A program made the translations under genes and the position numbers. This document shows, one piece after another, positions 23,468-31,611 of a stretch of 32,463 nt of DNA. Numbering within the stretch: position 1 is the first letter of the stretch; each line of letters begins with the position of its first letter. Location: assembly GCA_964410065.1 (NCBI GenBank), contig CAYPFO010000037.1:1-32463 (forward strand), written 5' to 3'. A model generated the notes under the pieces. That model was not told where the DNA came from. It did not search any database and saw only the letters and a list, made by a program, of their open reading frames with translations. The DNA is from Serpens sp964410065 (lineage in GTDB: Bacteria > Pseudomonadota > Gammaproteobacteria > Pseudomonadales > Pseudomonadaceae).

Positions 23468-25033
23468 ATGCAAATGTCTCAGAAGAATCATTATCGCGGA
23501 GTGCCGGCCCTGATCGCCGCTTTGGCCTTGTGCTACATGGCAGCGTTTGCTCATTGGATGGGCTTTGTCACCACTGATTCCTGGAATTATCTCCGGCTCG
23601 CTGAATCGCTTGCCAATGGTGATGGGTGCAGTGTTGAAGGTGAGTATTTTGCAATGTTCCCCTGCGGTTATCCTGCCCTTATTTCTTTCACGTCATGGTT
23701 TACCGGTCTGAATCTTTTTGCAGCCAGTAAACTGTTCAACCTATTAGCGCTGGCTCTTTCTGCGTTGCTCATATTTCTTGCGACAAGAAGTGTGCTCCTG
23801 AGTTTCTTTTTATTAATAAATCCAGTTGTGTTGGAAATTGGGCATTACACATGGTCTGAAAATGCATTCTTTTTGTCATTTGCATTGATCTTTTATTCGG
23901 CTACGAGAGCGTTTCAGGGGACAGGCCATCTTGGGTTTTTTTTTCCGCTCGTTACAGGGTTGCTGATTGGAGTGACATCGCGTTACTTTTTCGCCCCCTA
24001 TGCGTTCTTGATTTTCCTTTCCGTATGGCTTGTGTATGGACGGGGTACGGCAAAAAAGATATTTCCTTATTTTGCGTTTGCTGGGATTTTGTTTGTTGCT
24101 TATTACCTGTTTAATAGTGTCTCTACAGGTCACGGTAGTGGCATGCCCCGTATCGACTCGCCGGAGTCTATTGTTTATCTTGCTTATTACTTTGTAAGGT
24201 ATTGTCTGAGCCAGCTTGTAGTTTACTTCGCTGCATTGTTGCCCATCCTAATGCTTGTGGTATACGTCGCTCTCTCAAAAGGGTTGGTAATTTTCAAAGC
24301 CTTGAATTCGTTAGGTTTGGCAAGTGATCCCCAATACAAACCATTAGCATTGATGGCTCTCCTCGGGCTGGCGTACCTGGGACTTGCCTTTGCTTTGCGG
24401 ATTCACACCCAGTATGACCTGTACGGGAGCAGGACCGTCGGCTATGGCTTTGTTTTCTTGATCAGCGCAGTAGCGGCATGGTTTTTAGGAAGGTTTGAAT
24501 TTGGCTGGTGTGGCATATTTTCCCTGTTGGGGATAGCCATCCTGTCTGTTTTGCTCTCGCAAAGGGATACGTATTGGGAGCTGTATTCGGGCTCTTTGAG
24601 TTTTAGTTACGGAGCCTCATTTAAAAAGGCTATGGATGCATACGATTCAAAAGTTGACGCGGAAGGCATTATTGTTCCATTTGCTGTGCCTTCGCCACGG
24701 TGGAGTGTGTCGAGTAATGCAGGGTTATTTTACAAGAAGGAGATAAAGGCGGCGAAATCACCTTATACAGCGCCCTACAGGGAAAAGGAAACCTATGAGG
24801 AGTTTCGTGACCGTTTGCGTGGCTACGGCGAGCATTGTCATTACGACTTTACAAGGATTACGGATGTTTCTGGCTTGCATAAGATAATCAACGCTAAGCA
24901 TCCGGTAGGCTTTGACTTCGGCGGGTCTGTGTTGCGGCCTGAACTGATAGAGAAGGAAAGATATCATCCCTCCATCTCAAAGCACCTCTTGGAAATTTTC
25001 TCGCCAGGCAAGCTGGTGGACTGCGGGCTTTGA
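23468..25033 (+). CDS. GT-C family membrane glycosyltransferase, candidate arabinosyltransferase
   Basis: 521 residues with about ten to eleven transmembrane helices over the first ~370 residues, then a soluble ~150-residue C-terminal part. Asp37 in the first periplasmic loop (TTDSWNYLRLAESLANGDG) and WSENAFF near residue 137 match the acidic catalytic positions of GT-C enzymes that use polyprenyl-phosphate sugars. It starts three bases after the HAD gene and is the last gene of the operon. It is clearly more AT-rich than the five genes before it and has a T9 tract at 23936-23944, so it is probably a later or variable acquisition. It should use the polyprenyl-phosphate pentose as donor. The acceptor is not in view; arabinosylated pilin in some P. 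aeruginosa strains is a precedent. Confidence 0.75.
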   Translation: MQMSQKNHYRGVPALIAALALCYMAAFAHWMGFVTTDSWNYLRLAESLANGDGCSVEGEYFAMFPCGYPALISFTSWFTGLNLFAASKLFNLLALALSALLIFLATRSVLLSFFLLINPVVLEIGHYTWSENAFFLSFALIFYSATRAFQGTGHLGFFFPLVTGLLIGVTSRYFFAPYAFLIFLSVWLVYGRGTAKKIFPYFAFAGILFVAYYLFNSVSTGHGSGMPRIDSPESIVYLAYYFVRYCLSQLVVYFAALLPILMLVVYVALSKGLVIFKALNSLGLASDPQYKPLALMALLGLAYLGLAFALRIHTQYDLYGSRTVGYGFVFLISAVAAWFLGRFEFGWCGIFSLLGIAILSVLLSQRDTYWELYSGSLSFSYGASFKKAMDAYDSKVDAEGIIVPFAVPSPRWSVSSNAGLFYKKEIKAAKSPYTAPYREKETYEEFRDRLRGYGEHCHYDFTRITDVSGLHKIINAKHPVGFDFGGSVLRPELIEKERYHPSISKHLLEIFSPGKLVDCGL

Positions 25034-25181
25034 CGTGTAAGCAAGACGTCTGGGCGAGCCGCTTCGGCCTGCGTCGTTGTGATGTCGCCACGCTTCAAAA
25101 GCATCCGCCAGTTCTAGAGCAGGGCTAGAGATGAGCTCATGAGCGCAACGTGCCAGAGCGTCTGTTGCGGCAGCCAGAAAC
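25034..25181. other. intergenic region after the arabinosyl operon
   Basis: About 150 bases without a supported gene. A reverse-strand open frame crosses it into the GT-C gene, starting inside the terminator hairpin, and is judged spurious. No promoter is assignable. Confidence 0.4.
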
Positions 25182-25210
25182 AAGAAAGCCCGCACGAGGC
25201 GGGCTTTCTT
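25182..25210. terminator. bidirectional terminator between GT-C gene and tRNA-Met
   Basis: Perfect 12-base arms AAGAAAGCCCGC / GCGGGCTTTCTT around loop ACGAG. On the reverse strand it starts six bases after the tRNA CCA end and is followed by TTTCTTG-rich sequence, so it ends the tRNA transcript; on the forward strand it can end the arabinosyl operon. Confidence 0.88.
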
Positions 25211-25215
25211 GAATT

Positions 25216-25292
25216 TGGTGGCTACACCGGGACTTGAACCTGGGACATCAGCATTATGAATGCTGCGCTCTAACCAACTGAGCTATGTAGCC
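25216..25292 (-). tRNA. tRNA-Met (CAT), elongator type
   Basis: A 77-base cloverleaf on the reverse strand with acceptor arms GGCTACA / TGTAGCC, encoded CCA, D-arm AGCTCAGTTGGTTAGAGC, anticodon CAT (complement of 25256-25258) and T-arm GGTTCAAGTCC. The acceptor stem and D-arm match elongator tRNA-Met rather than the initiator, which would start CGCGGG. tRNA genes are frequent insertion sites, but no integrase or direct repeat of the 3' end is seen next to it. Confidence 0.95.
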
Positions 25293-25329
25293 GAATTGGC
25301 GCGCATTATTCTCGGGTCGGGCGGGGCTG

Positions 25330-25503
25330 TCAACCCTCTCCTTCGATTTTTTGCGTTGCTTTCAATTGGTTAGCAGGCCGCCCCGGGCTCCTCGACCCGA
25401 GCAGGGTGGCGAAAATCAGGGTGTAGACGATGGCGAACAGCACGTAGGCGATGCGCGTAAAGGCATGCCCCGCGCTATCCGCCACTGGCAATGGAAGCGG
25501 CAT
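25330..25503 (-). CDS. possible small single-pass membrane protein (57 aa)
   Basis: A reverse-strand frame from ATG 25503 starts MPLPLPVADSAGHAF, has one clear transmembrane helix (RIAYVLFAIVYTLIFATLLG) and a basic C-terminal tail. Codon use is reasonable for the genome, but there is no convincing ribosome-binding site. It lies between the tRNA and the AraC gene, in a region otherwise empty. I do not recognise a family. Confidence 0.4.
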   Translation of the reverse strand: MPLPLPVADSAGHAFTRIAYVLFAIVYTLIFATLLGSRSPGRPANQLKATQKIEGEG

Positions 25504-25772
25504 GTCGCATCGACAGAGGGGTGACACAGGCGGAAGATTGTCGCTGCATTTTGGGCTATGTTGCAGCCCGGCTACCCAAGACCCTAGCCAGCACTGAAGG
25601 TTTTTTCAGCCAGGCCGATAGCCTGATAAGGCATGTTGAAACGCAGAGTTCTTTCTCCGCTCGCCTCGTAAGGGGGCTCAATCCATTACGAGGAAGATAC
25701 CCCCAAGGGGTATGGCTAAGTAGTGGCCTTGTCGTGTTAAAATGCCGCTAAGTATTCTAGGCAGGCCATTTC
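25504..25772. other. upstream region of the AraC-type regulator
   Basis: Non-coding as far as I can see. It contains the palindrome at 25697-25713 and a possible sigma-70 promoter: TTGTCG, 18 bases, TATTCT, ending shortly before the AraC ribosome-binding site (weak AGGCAGG). The upstream part has no recognisable signal. Confidence 0.4.
25697..25713. promoter_or_regulatory. palindrome ATACCCC-CAA-GGGGTAT
   Basis: A perfect 7-base inverted repeat with a 3-base centre, about 60 bases before the AraC-type start. The TAC-C-run / G-run-GTA form resembles operators of CsoR/FrmR-family repressors, and it is also short enough to be a weak hairpin. No CsoR-type gene is in the window. Confidence 0.4.
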
Positions 25773-26477
25773 ATGGATTTACTCGAAGTACGTCATCTGG
25801 TGCGCCCTCTTCACAACCCGCTGATGAAGGCCCAGATGGAAGGCCAATTGTTCACTGTCGATAACGGCGTAGTGAGTTTGCAGACCGAACGCGGATTGTG
25901 GGTTATTCCCTCCGGCCATGTCGGCTGGGTTCCTTCCCTGCATGTTCATGGCATGGTCAGCCATGGCAAGGTACGCGGCTTGCAGCTGAGCTTTTCCCAG
26001 GAGTGGAGTCGGGGGCTGATGCCGCCCGAGCCCAAGGTCGTGTCGCTGACGCCTTTGCTACAAGGGCTGCTGACCGAAATGCCGTTGGGCGAAAACGAAC
26101 TTTATCTGCGAGTATTCGCCGATGCCTTCGCTCGCAAACCGCTGCCTGCGTTGTTTTTGCCGATGCCGAGCGACCCGCGTCTGCTGGCGATGACCACGCA
26201 GTTGGTGCAGAACCCCGCCAACGATGCGGACCTGGATGCTTGGGCAAGTGACACCGGCATTCCTCGCCGTACCCTGACCCGCCGTTTCCTCAAGGAAACC
26301 GGCCTGAGTTTCGCCCAATGGCGACAACAAATGCGTCTATTGCTGGCGCTGGAACAGCTGGCCGATGGTGAGACCTTGGCTGTGGTCGCACAAAAAGTGG
26401 GCTACCAGAGCGTCAGTGCATTCATTCAGGTGTTTCGTCGTGCGCTGGGGATCACGCCCAAGGCGCTGTTCTCCTAG
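25773..26477 (+). CDS. AraC-family transcriptional regulator with cupin-like N-domain
   Basis: 234 residues. The N-terminal half (about 15-110) is a cupin-like sensor (QLFTVDNGVVSLQTERGLWVIPSGHVGWVPSLHVHGM). The C-terminal AraC/XylS double helix-turn-helix (about 150-234) has LDAWASDTGIPRRTLTRRFLKETGLSFAQWRQQ and AVVAQKVGYQSVSAFIQVFRRALGITPKAL. Convergent with norD, 15 bases away. It could regulate a neighbouring operon, but a link to NO is not shown by the sequence. Confidence 0.92.
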   Translation: MDLLEVRHLVRPLHNPLMKAQMEGQLFTVDNGVVSLQTERGLWVIPSGHVGWVPSLHVHGMVSHGKVRGLQLSFSQEWSRGLMPPEPKVVSLTPLLQGLLTEMPLGENELYLRVFADAFARKPLPALFLPMPSDPRLLAMTTQLVQNPANDADLDAWASDTGIPRRTLTRRFLKETGLSFAQWRQQMRLLLALEQLADGETLAVVAQKVGYQSVSAFIQVFRRALGITPKALFS

Positions 26478-26492
26478 TGCTAAGGCAAAATT

Positions 26493-28493
26493 TCAGTGAG
26501 TGACCAATTGCCGTAGCCAGTCCAGCAGGACGGCGGGTAGCCGTTCCGGGCTGGCCAGCAGCGCGTAATGACGAGCTCCGAAGACTGCCGGCAGATACGT
26601 GGCAGCCTGGCGGTCGATGGTCAAGCAGAACGGATGAATGCCCTGTAGCCGGGCTTCGTTGACGGCCTGGCGCATGTCCTCCACGCCGTAGCGGCCCTCG
26701 TACTCATCGACATCATTGGGTTTACCATCGGAGAGCAGCAGCAACAGCCGGTGGCTGGCCGGCTGGCGCATCAATGAGGCGCTGGCGTGGCGAATGGCGG
26801 CGCCGGCCCGGGTGTAGCGCTCCGGCTCGAGCGCGGCGATTCGCTGGCCGACGGCCTCGTCGTAGTGTTCATCGAACGCCTTGAGCTCGCGCATCGTCAC
26901 CTGCTGCGGGCCTTCGCCGGAAAAACTCTGCACGCTGTATGGCTGGCCCAAGCCTTCCAGTGCCAGGCATACCAGAAGCAGCGCCTCGCGCTCCACATCG
27001 ATGATCCGCCGCTGGCGAGACAACCAGCCATCGGTAGAGCCGCTGGCATCCACCAGCAGCATGATTGCCATGTCGCGGCGGGCAGTGCGCTGCGTCTGAT
27101 ACAACGCCTGGGGCATGGGTAAGCCGGCATGGGCATCGGCCAGGCCGTCCAGGTAGGCGTCAAGGTCCGGCTCGTCGCCTTCCAGTTGGCGGCGCAGCCG
27201 CTGGCGCTGGGCGCGGAGCATTTCGAACTGCCGGCCAATGGCGGTCAGTAGGCTGCGGTGGTTTTCCAATGTCTGCGTCACCCACTGCACCGGCCCCGAT
27301 GCTGTGGGCAATAGATGCACGAAAGCACCGGGCTGTCGGTAGGACTGGCTGCGGTAATCCCATTCCGGATACGCCAGATACGGCGCCGGGGATTCGAGTG
27401 TCGGGCGCTCGCGCAGGGCGCGTGCGTGCGAATCCTCGGAAACCAACACTTCCCTGGGCGTGCCGGGAGCCACGACCAGCCGCGCTTCTTCAAGCTCCGA
27501 CAAGGCATCGGCAAACTCCTCGGCGGGTGTGACGTCGTCGCGGTCGGTGGGTCGCTGCAAACCCTGAGCGTCTTCAGCTTGCTCCAGCGGTGGCGAAGGC
27601 TGAATCATCCAGGCGCCAGGTTGGCGGTCGTCCTCGTCGTCGCGACTTTCGCGTACCCGTGGACTGCGAGGCAGATGGGCGCTGCGGGGCGGAGCCAGGT
27701 CCGGGCTCTCATCAGGTTGATGTGCGACGTTCATGGGCGGCGGGGCGGGGCGGAATTCGCCGGTCCAGCAATCCAGCAGCAGGGGTTGCGGCCCACGGTA
27801 AGCGGCAGTTTCGCGCATTAATCGCGTCGCCAGGCGTCGGGCTTCAGCGACTGACGCAGCGGGGTGCGGGAGGGGTGGCAATAGCGTGTCGCTGTCTTGT
27901 AGCAGGGTGCGCAGAAAGCGCTCCACGGGCTGGCGTGCGGTGGGAAATTGCTGAAGCGTTGGCCGAGCGCGCAAGGCGCGCTGGCGCAGGGCAACCAGCG
28001 CCGGTGCCAGACCCGGCAGCAGATCGAGTAATTCACAGTCTGCGGCCCGGGCTTCGCAGAGTTGATAAAGCGCACGTTGCAGGGGTGTTTCCAATTGCTC
28101 GGCATGGGTGGCGCTGCCGCGTCGCGCACGCATGGCCTGTTGCAGGGCCAGGGTGCGGTACTGATGCGCGGTATCCTCCGCATTGGCCGTGCTCAGGTAA
28201 GCCGGTAGCCAGATATGTCGATCGTCGGTGGCTGGAATGGCCGCGTGCCGGCGCGGACGTTCGCCGCGCTGCCAGAGCTGTTGCAGCACGGTGGGCGGCG
28301 CCGGTGGTTGGGCGATACGCAGTGGAAAGCGGCAGCCGAGGGCCGCCTGTATCAGCAGGTCGAGGCGCTCGCTGAGGTCTTCCAATCCGACAGGCTTTAG
28401 TGTTGCCTTGCCGCTGCGCGTGCGCCACAGACGTTGGATATAGACGGTGGCATGGCGTGCAACATCGCTGAGGACGTCTTCGGCTTCGGCCAT
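26493..28493 (-). CDS. norD: nitric oxide reductase activation protein NorD (VWA domain)
   Basis: 666 residues. The C-terminal quarter is a von Willebrand A domain with an intact MIDAS motif, MLLVDASGSTDGW (about residue 480), plus ASHRLLLLLSDGKPNDVDEYEGRYG further on. The N-terminal ~450 residues are helical and Arg/Gln/Leu-rich. NorD works with the AAA+ ATPase NorQ to activate the reductase, probably by helping insert the non-haem iron. It overlaps the norQ stop by one base. Somewhat longer than the ~612 residues I recall for other pseudomonad NorD proteins. Last gene of the operon. Confidence 0.92.
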   Translation of the reverse strand: MAEAEDVLSDVARHATVYIQRLWRTRSGKATLKPVGLEDLSERLDLLIQAALGCRFPLRIAQPPAPPTVLQQLWQRGERPRRHAAIPATDDRHIWLPAYLSTANAEDTAHQYRTLALQQAMRARRGSATHAEQLETPLQRALYQLCEARAADCELLDLLPGLAPALVALRQRALRARPTLQQFPTARQPVERFLRTLLQDSDTLLPPLPHPAASVAEARRLATRLMRETAAYRGPQPLLLDCWTGEFRPAPPPMNVAHQPDESPDLAPPRSAHLPRSPRVRESRDDEDDRQPGAWMIQPSPPLEQAEDAQGLQRPTDRDDVTPAEEFADALSELEEARLVVAPGTPREVLVSEDSHARALRERPTLESPAPYLAYPEWDYRSQSYRQPGAFVHLLPTASGPVQWVTQTLENHRSLLTAIGRQFEMLRAQRQRLRRQLEGDEPDLDAYLDGLADAHAGLPMPQALYQTQRTARRDMAIMLLVDASGSTDGWLSRQRRIIDVEREALLLVCLALEGLGQPYSVQSFSGEGPQQVTMRELKAFDEHYDEAVGQRIAALEPERYTRAGAAIRHASASLMRQPASHRLLLLLSDGKPNDVDEYEGRYGVEDMRQAVNEARLQGIHPFCLTIDRQAATYLPAVFGARHYALLASPERLPAVLLDWLRQLVTH

Positions 28494-29323
28494 CAGATAA
28501 AGGTGAGGTCGACCAGATCACGCATCGCACCCATCAGCGCGGCGTCGTCCGACAGCGGAGCGATCAAGGCGGCATTGCAGGCGCTGCGCACGCCAATGCC
28601 GCTGGCGATCAGGCGGGCGGTGGCAATCAACAGACGCGTGCTGGGTACTTCGGCCAGGCCATGATCCTGTAGGCCTCGTAATTTCTGGCCGAGCGAGACC
28701 AGCGCGTGGGCAGTAGCGTGCTCGGTATTGCTTTCGTGCATGACAATGCGTACCTCCTGCTCGGTTGGCGGAAAGCCGAAATCCAGCGCGACGAACCGCT
28801 GCCGCGTACTGGGTTTCAGGTCCTTGAGCATGCGCTGGTAGCCAGGGTTATAGGACACCACCAGTTGGAAGCCGGGCGCGGCGTCGAGGGTTTCGCCGGT
28901 CTTGTCCAGCGGCAGGATGCGTCGATGGTCGGTCAGTGGATGCAGCACGACGATGGTGTCCTGACGTGCTTCGACCACTTCATCGAGATAGCAGAGGGCG
29001 CCTTCGCGTACGGCACGGGTCAGTGGGCCATCGCTCCAGCGGGTACCGTTATGGTCGATGAGAAAACGGCCGAGCAGGTCGCTGGCGGTCATGTCGTCGT
29101 GACAGGACACGGTGATCAGCGGTCGGCCCAGCCGCCAGGCCATGTGCTCGACGAAGCGCGTCTTGCCGCAACCGGTCGGCCCCTTGAGCATCACTGCCAG
29201 TTGCCGCGCATGACATTGCTCGAAGATTGTCACTTCGTCGCCACTGGGCGCGTACCAGGGCTCGGCTGCGCGAGGCGCGGAGTGCCCATCCACCGGTACG
29301 ATGGGCGCGGCTGACCCATTCAT
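28493..29323 (-). CDS. norQ: AAA+ ATPase NorQ (CbbQ/NirQ/NorQ family)
   Basis: 276 residues from ATG 29323; a GTG one codon earlier is an alternative. Walker A is GPTGCGKT (48-55), Walker B LCYLDE (about residue 112), followed by VVEARQDTIVVLHPLTDHRR and sensor-type NPGYQRMLKDLKPSTRQRFVALDF, all characteristic of MoxR-type AAA+ ATPases of the NorQ/CbbQ group. It partners NorD as an activator of NorBC. Start and stop touch its neighbours (TGATG at both ends), so norB, norQ and norD are translationally coupled. Confidence 0.93.
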   Translation of the reverse strand: MNGSAAPIVPVDGHSAPRAAEPWYAPSGDEVTIFEQCHARQLAVMLKGPTGCGKTRFVEHMAWRLGRPLITVSCHDDMTASDLLGRFLIDHNGTRWSDGPLTRAVREGALCYLDEVVEARQDTIVVLHPLTDHRRILPLDKTGETLDAAPGFQLVVSYNPGYQRMLKDLKPSTRQRFVALDFGFPPTEQEVRIVMHESNTEHATAHALVSLGQKLRGLQDHGLAEVPSTRLLIATARLIASGIGVRSACNAALIAPLSDDAALMGAMRDLVDLTFI

Positions 29324-30696
29324 CACACGTTCGCTCGCACGCCGGGCGTGACGAGCGGCTCTTGGTCATCGACGACGAAGCGAGGCGCATAGCGAAAGAA
29401 GTCGTAGATGAACAAACCCACGCCGACCGCAAACATCGAGGCGGTGGCAATGAGCATGACGAAGTGGATCTGGATTTTTAGCTGGGCGTCCAGATAGCCC
29501 ATGCCCATGACCCGTTCAAGGTAGACTTGGCCGATACCGGCCGTGGCGAACGACAGGGTCATGCCGAACATGCCGCCCAACTGCAGCCAGAAGGCCCAGT
29601 AGCCGATGCTGTCGCCGTCCTCACTGTCGCGCCGGGTAATGGCCGGCATGGCGTAGGCGATCATCGCCATGATGATCATCGCGTAGGCGCCATAAAAGGC
29701 CGCATGGCCGTGCATGGCGGTGATCAGCGTGCCGTGGGTCCACTTGTTGATGCTCGGAAACGTGTGGGCCAGCCCCAGCAGGCCGGCGCCGAACAGGGTG
29801 AACACGGCGCTGCCCAAAGTCCAGTGCAGGGCCAGCTTGTTGGGGTGGGCCAGCCCCGAGCGGCGCATGGCGTAGTAGGCGTACATGGCCATCCCCAGCA
29901 ACGCCGCGGGTTCCAGGGCACTGAAAAAGCCGCCGATGGGCAGCCAGTAGCCGGGCACGCCGACCCAGTAATAATGGTGCGCGGTGCCAAGAATGCCGGC
30001 GATGAACACCAGCCCGACGATCACATACAGCCACTTTTCCATCACCTCGCGGTCGGCGCCGGATAGGCGGATCAGCAGGTAGGCGAGGAAGCCGCCCTGG
30101 ATCATTTCCCAGACGCCTTCAACCCACAGGTGGATGGTCCACCAGCGGTAATAGATCGACACGGTGTAGTTCTCGTAATGCAGCAGAGCCGGCAGGTAGA
30201 GCACCGCGGCGCTGGCCAGGCCGAGCAGTAGCACGCCCTCGGTGGTGGTGAAGCGCCCCGATTTCTTGATGGTCATGCCGATGTTGTAGAGGAAGATCAG
30301 CATGCAGATGACAATGACAAGCTTGTGCGGCAAGGGTTGTTCCAGCAGCTTGTTGCCGGTGCCGTAGCGGAACAGGTAGCCAATGATCGCGCTGACGCCC
30401 ATCACCACCCACAGGCCGAGCTGGATATAGGCGAGCTTGGTGCTGTACAGCTCGGAGCGCGACTCGTCGGGCACCATCCAGTAGGTGGCGCCCATGAAAC
30501 CGGTGAGTACCCAGACAATCAGCAGGTTGGTGTGAATCACCTTGGTGACGTCGAACGGCAGCAGGTACAGCAGCGGATCTGGCCCCAGATACTTAGCCGC
30601 GGAGAGCAGACCGAACACGAGCTGCAAGCCGAACAGCACCATGGCGACGGCGAAATACCAGTAAGCGACTGACTGTGAGTGGTAGCGCATGGTCAT
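29323..30696 (-). CDS. norB: nitric oxide reductase catalytic subunit NorB
   Basis: 457 residues, twelve transmembrane helices of the haem-copper oxidase superfamily. Haem and FeB ligands are present: His55 (KVIHTNLLIVW), the HLWVEGVWE pair of His and Glu, the double His in GTAHHYYWVGVPGYW, and HGHAAFYGAYAM with two more His. The HLWVE glutamate is diagnostic of NO reductase rather than oxidase. It reduces two NO to N2O at the inner membrane with electrons from NorC. The sequence is clearly different from P. aeruginosa NorB (for example LLPFDVTKVIHTNLL and a shorter loop after residue 115), pointing to a divergent cNOR clade. Follows norC by 33 bases. Confidence 0.95.
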   Translation of the reverse strand: MTMRYHSQSVAYWYFAVAMVLFGLQLVFGLLSAAKYLGPDPLLYLLPFDVTKVIHTNLLIVWVLTGFMGATYWMVPDESRSELYSTKLAYIQLGLWVVMGVSAIIGYLFRYGTGNKLLEQPLPHKLVIVICMLIFLYNIGMTIKKSGRFTTTEGVLLLGLASAAVLYLPALLHYENYTVSIYYRWWTIHLWVEGVWEMIQGGFLAYLLIRLSGADREVMEKWLYVIVGLVFIAGILGTAHHYYWVGVPGYWLPIGGFFSALEPAALLGMAMYAYYAMRRSGLAHPNKLALHWTLGSAVFTLFGAGLLGLAHTFPSINKWTHGTLITAMHGHAAFYGAYAMIIMAMIAYAMPAITRRDSEDGDSIGYWAFWLQLGGMFGMTLSFATAGIGQVYLERVMGMGYLDAQLKIQIHFVMLIATASMFAVGVGLFIYDFFRYAPRFVVDDQEPLVTPGVRANV

Positions 30697-30729
30697 CCCC
30701 TGTGCATGGAGTGCGGTCCGGGCGTGCGG

Positions 30730-31590
30730 TTATTTAAACGTCGCCAGATAAGCGACCAACTGGTCGAGCTGTTCGTCGCTCAGCGCGTCGGCGTAGGTAG
30801 TGGGCATGAATGAGATGCCGCCGGCTGAATACATGTCGCCGGGGTGCAGGTATTCGCTGGGCGCGATGATCGACTCGCGGATAAAGCCTTCGACGGTGTC
30901 GGCCTGGCCCTGGTAGTCCGGCGAGGCGAGGGTTTGCTCGGCGCGAGTGGCCAATCCGGCGAGAGTAGGGCCCGCCAGGTTCACGCCCGGCGCGGTGGAA
31001 TGGCACGCTGTGCACACGGGGGTGGCGCTACGAAACAGCGCTTCGCCCAAGGCGATGGGGTCTTCGTTGCCGCTGACCGGGCGCGCGCCAGGTGGCAACT
31101 GCTGACTAGCCGAGGCGGCGTCCTGCTGGGAAATACTCATGCTGGTGCCTGGAATCGAGGCGCCACTTACCAGGATCGGCCGTGGCGGCCAGCCCTGGTT
31201 GTCGACGTTGGCCACCCAGTCGAGAAAGGCGATCAGGGCGGCGATGTCTTCGTCGCTGAGGTTCTGGTTCGGCATCAGTCGACGGTGTCGCTGTTCGTCA
31301 TAGAAACGCGACGGGTCCTTGAGAAAAGCCGTCAGGTAAGGCGCGCCGCGGTGCTGGGTAATCTTGGTCAGATCCGGTGCGTAGTAGGCACCCTCGCCGA
31401 ACAGGGTATGACAGTTGATGCAATTGTTTTCATGCCAGACGTCCTTGCCGCGCGTCACCTCTGGCGTGATGTTCTGAGCATTGGTCAGTGTGGGAAATTG
31501 CCGGTGGCTGTCCAGGGTCAGGCCCAGGAACACCAGCACCGCGATGCCGGTGGAAATCAGCGCGAACAGACGGGTTTGGCGTTTATTCAT
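30730..31590 (-). CDS. norC: NorC with fused second cytochrome c domain
   Basis: 286 residues, about twice the ~146 residues of ordinary NorC. The N-terminal ~140 residues are a full NorC: membrane anchor (about 8-26), haem site CINCH (57-61) in the NorC context ENNCINCHTLFGEGAYYAPDL, and Met106 as likely axial ligand (RRLMPNQNLSD). A Gln/Ser-rich linker (about 145-175) leads to a second cytochrome c domain with CTACH (193-197) and likely axial Met262 (ISFMPTTYAD). It should take electrons from soluble donors and pass them to NorB; the extra haem may replace a separate donor cytochrome. The reading frame is continuous, so this is a true fusion as given. Confidence 0.9.
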   Translation of the reverse strand: MNKRQTRLFALISTGIAVLVFLGLTLDSHRQFPTLTNAQNITPEVTRGKDVWHENNCINCHTLFGEGAYYAPDLTKITQHRGAPYLTAFLKDPSRFYDEQRHRRLMPNQNLSDEDIAALIAFLDWVANVDNQGWPPRPILVSGASIPGTSMSISQQDAASASQQLPPGARPVSGNEDPIALGEALFRSATPVCTACHSTAPGVNLAGPTLAGLATRAEQTLASPDYQGQADTVEGFIRESIIAPSEYLHPGDMYSAGGISFMPTTYADALSDEQLDQLVAYLATFK

Positions 31591-31611
31591 GGCGAAGCCC
31601 TCGTGGCGGGT

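Noticed and set aside
24977..25195. 72-aa reverse frame near the terminator
   Set aside because: It begins inside the terminator hairpin, lacks a ribosome-binding site, and runs into the GT-C gene on the opposite strand.
25182..25292. tRNA-Met as an integration site of a genomic island
   Set aside because: No integrase gene and no direct repeat of the tRNA 3' end is visible, so an attachment site cannot be supported.
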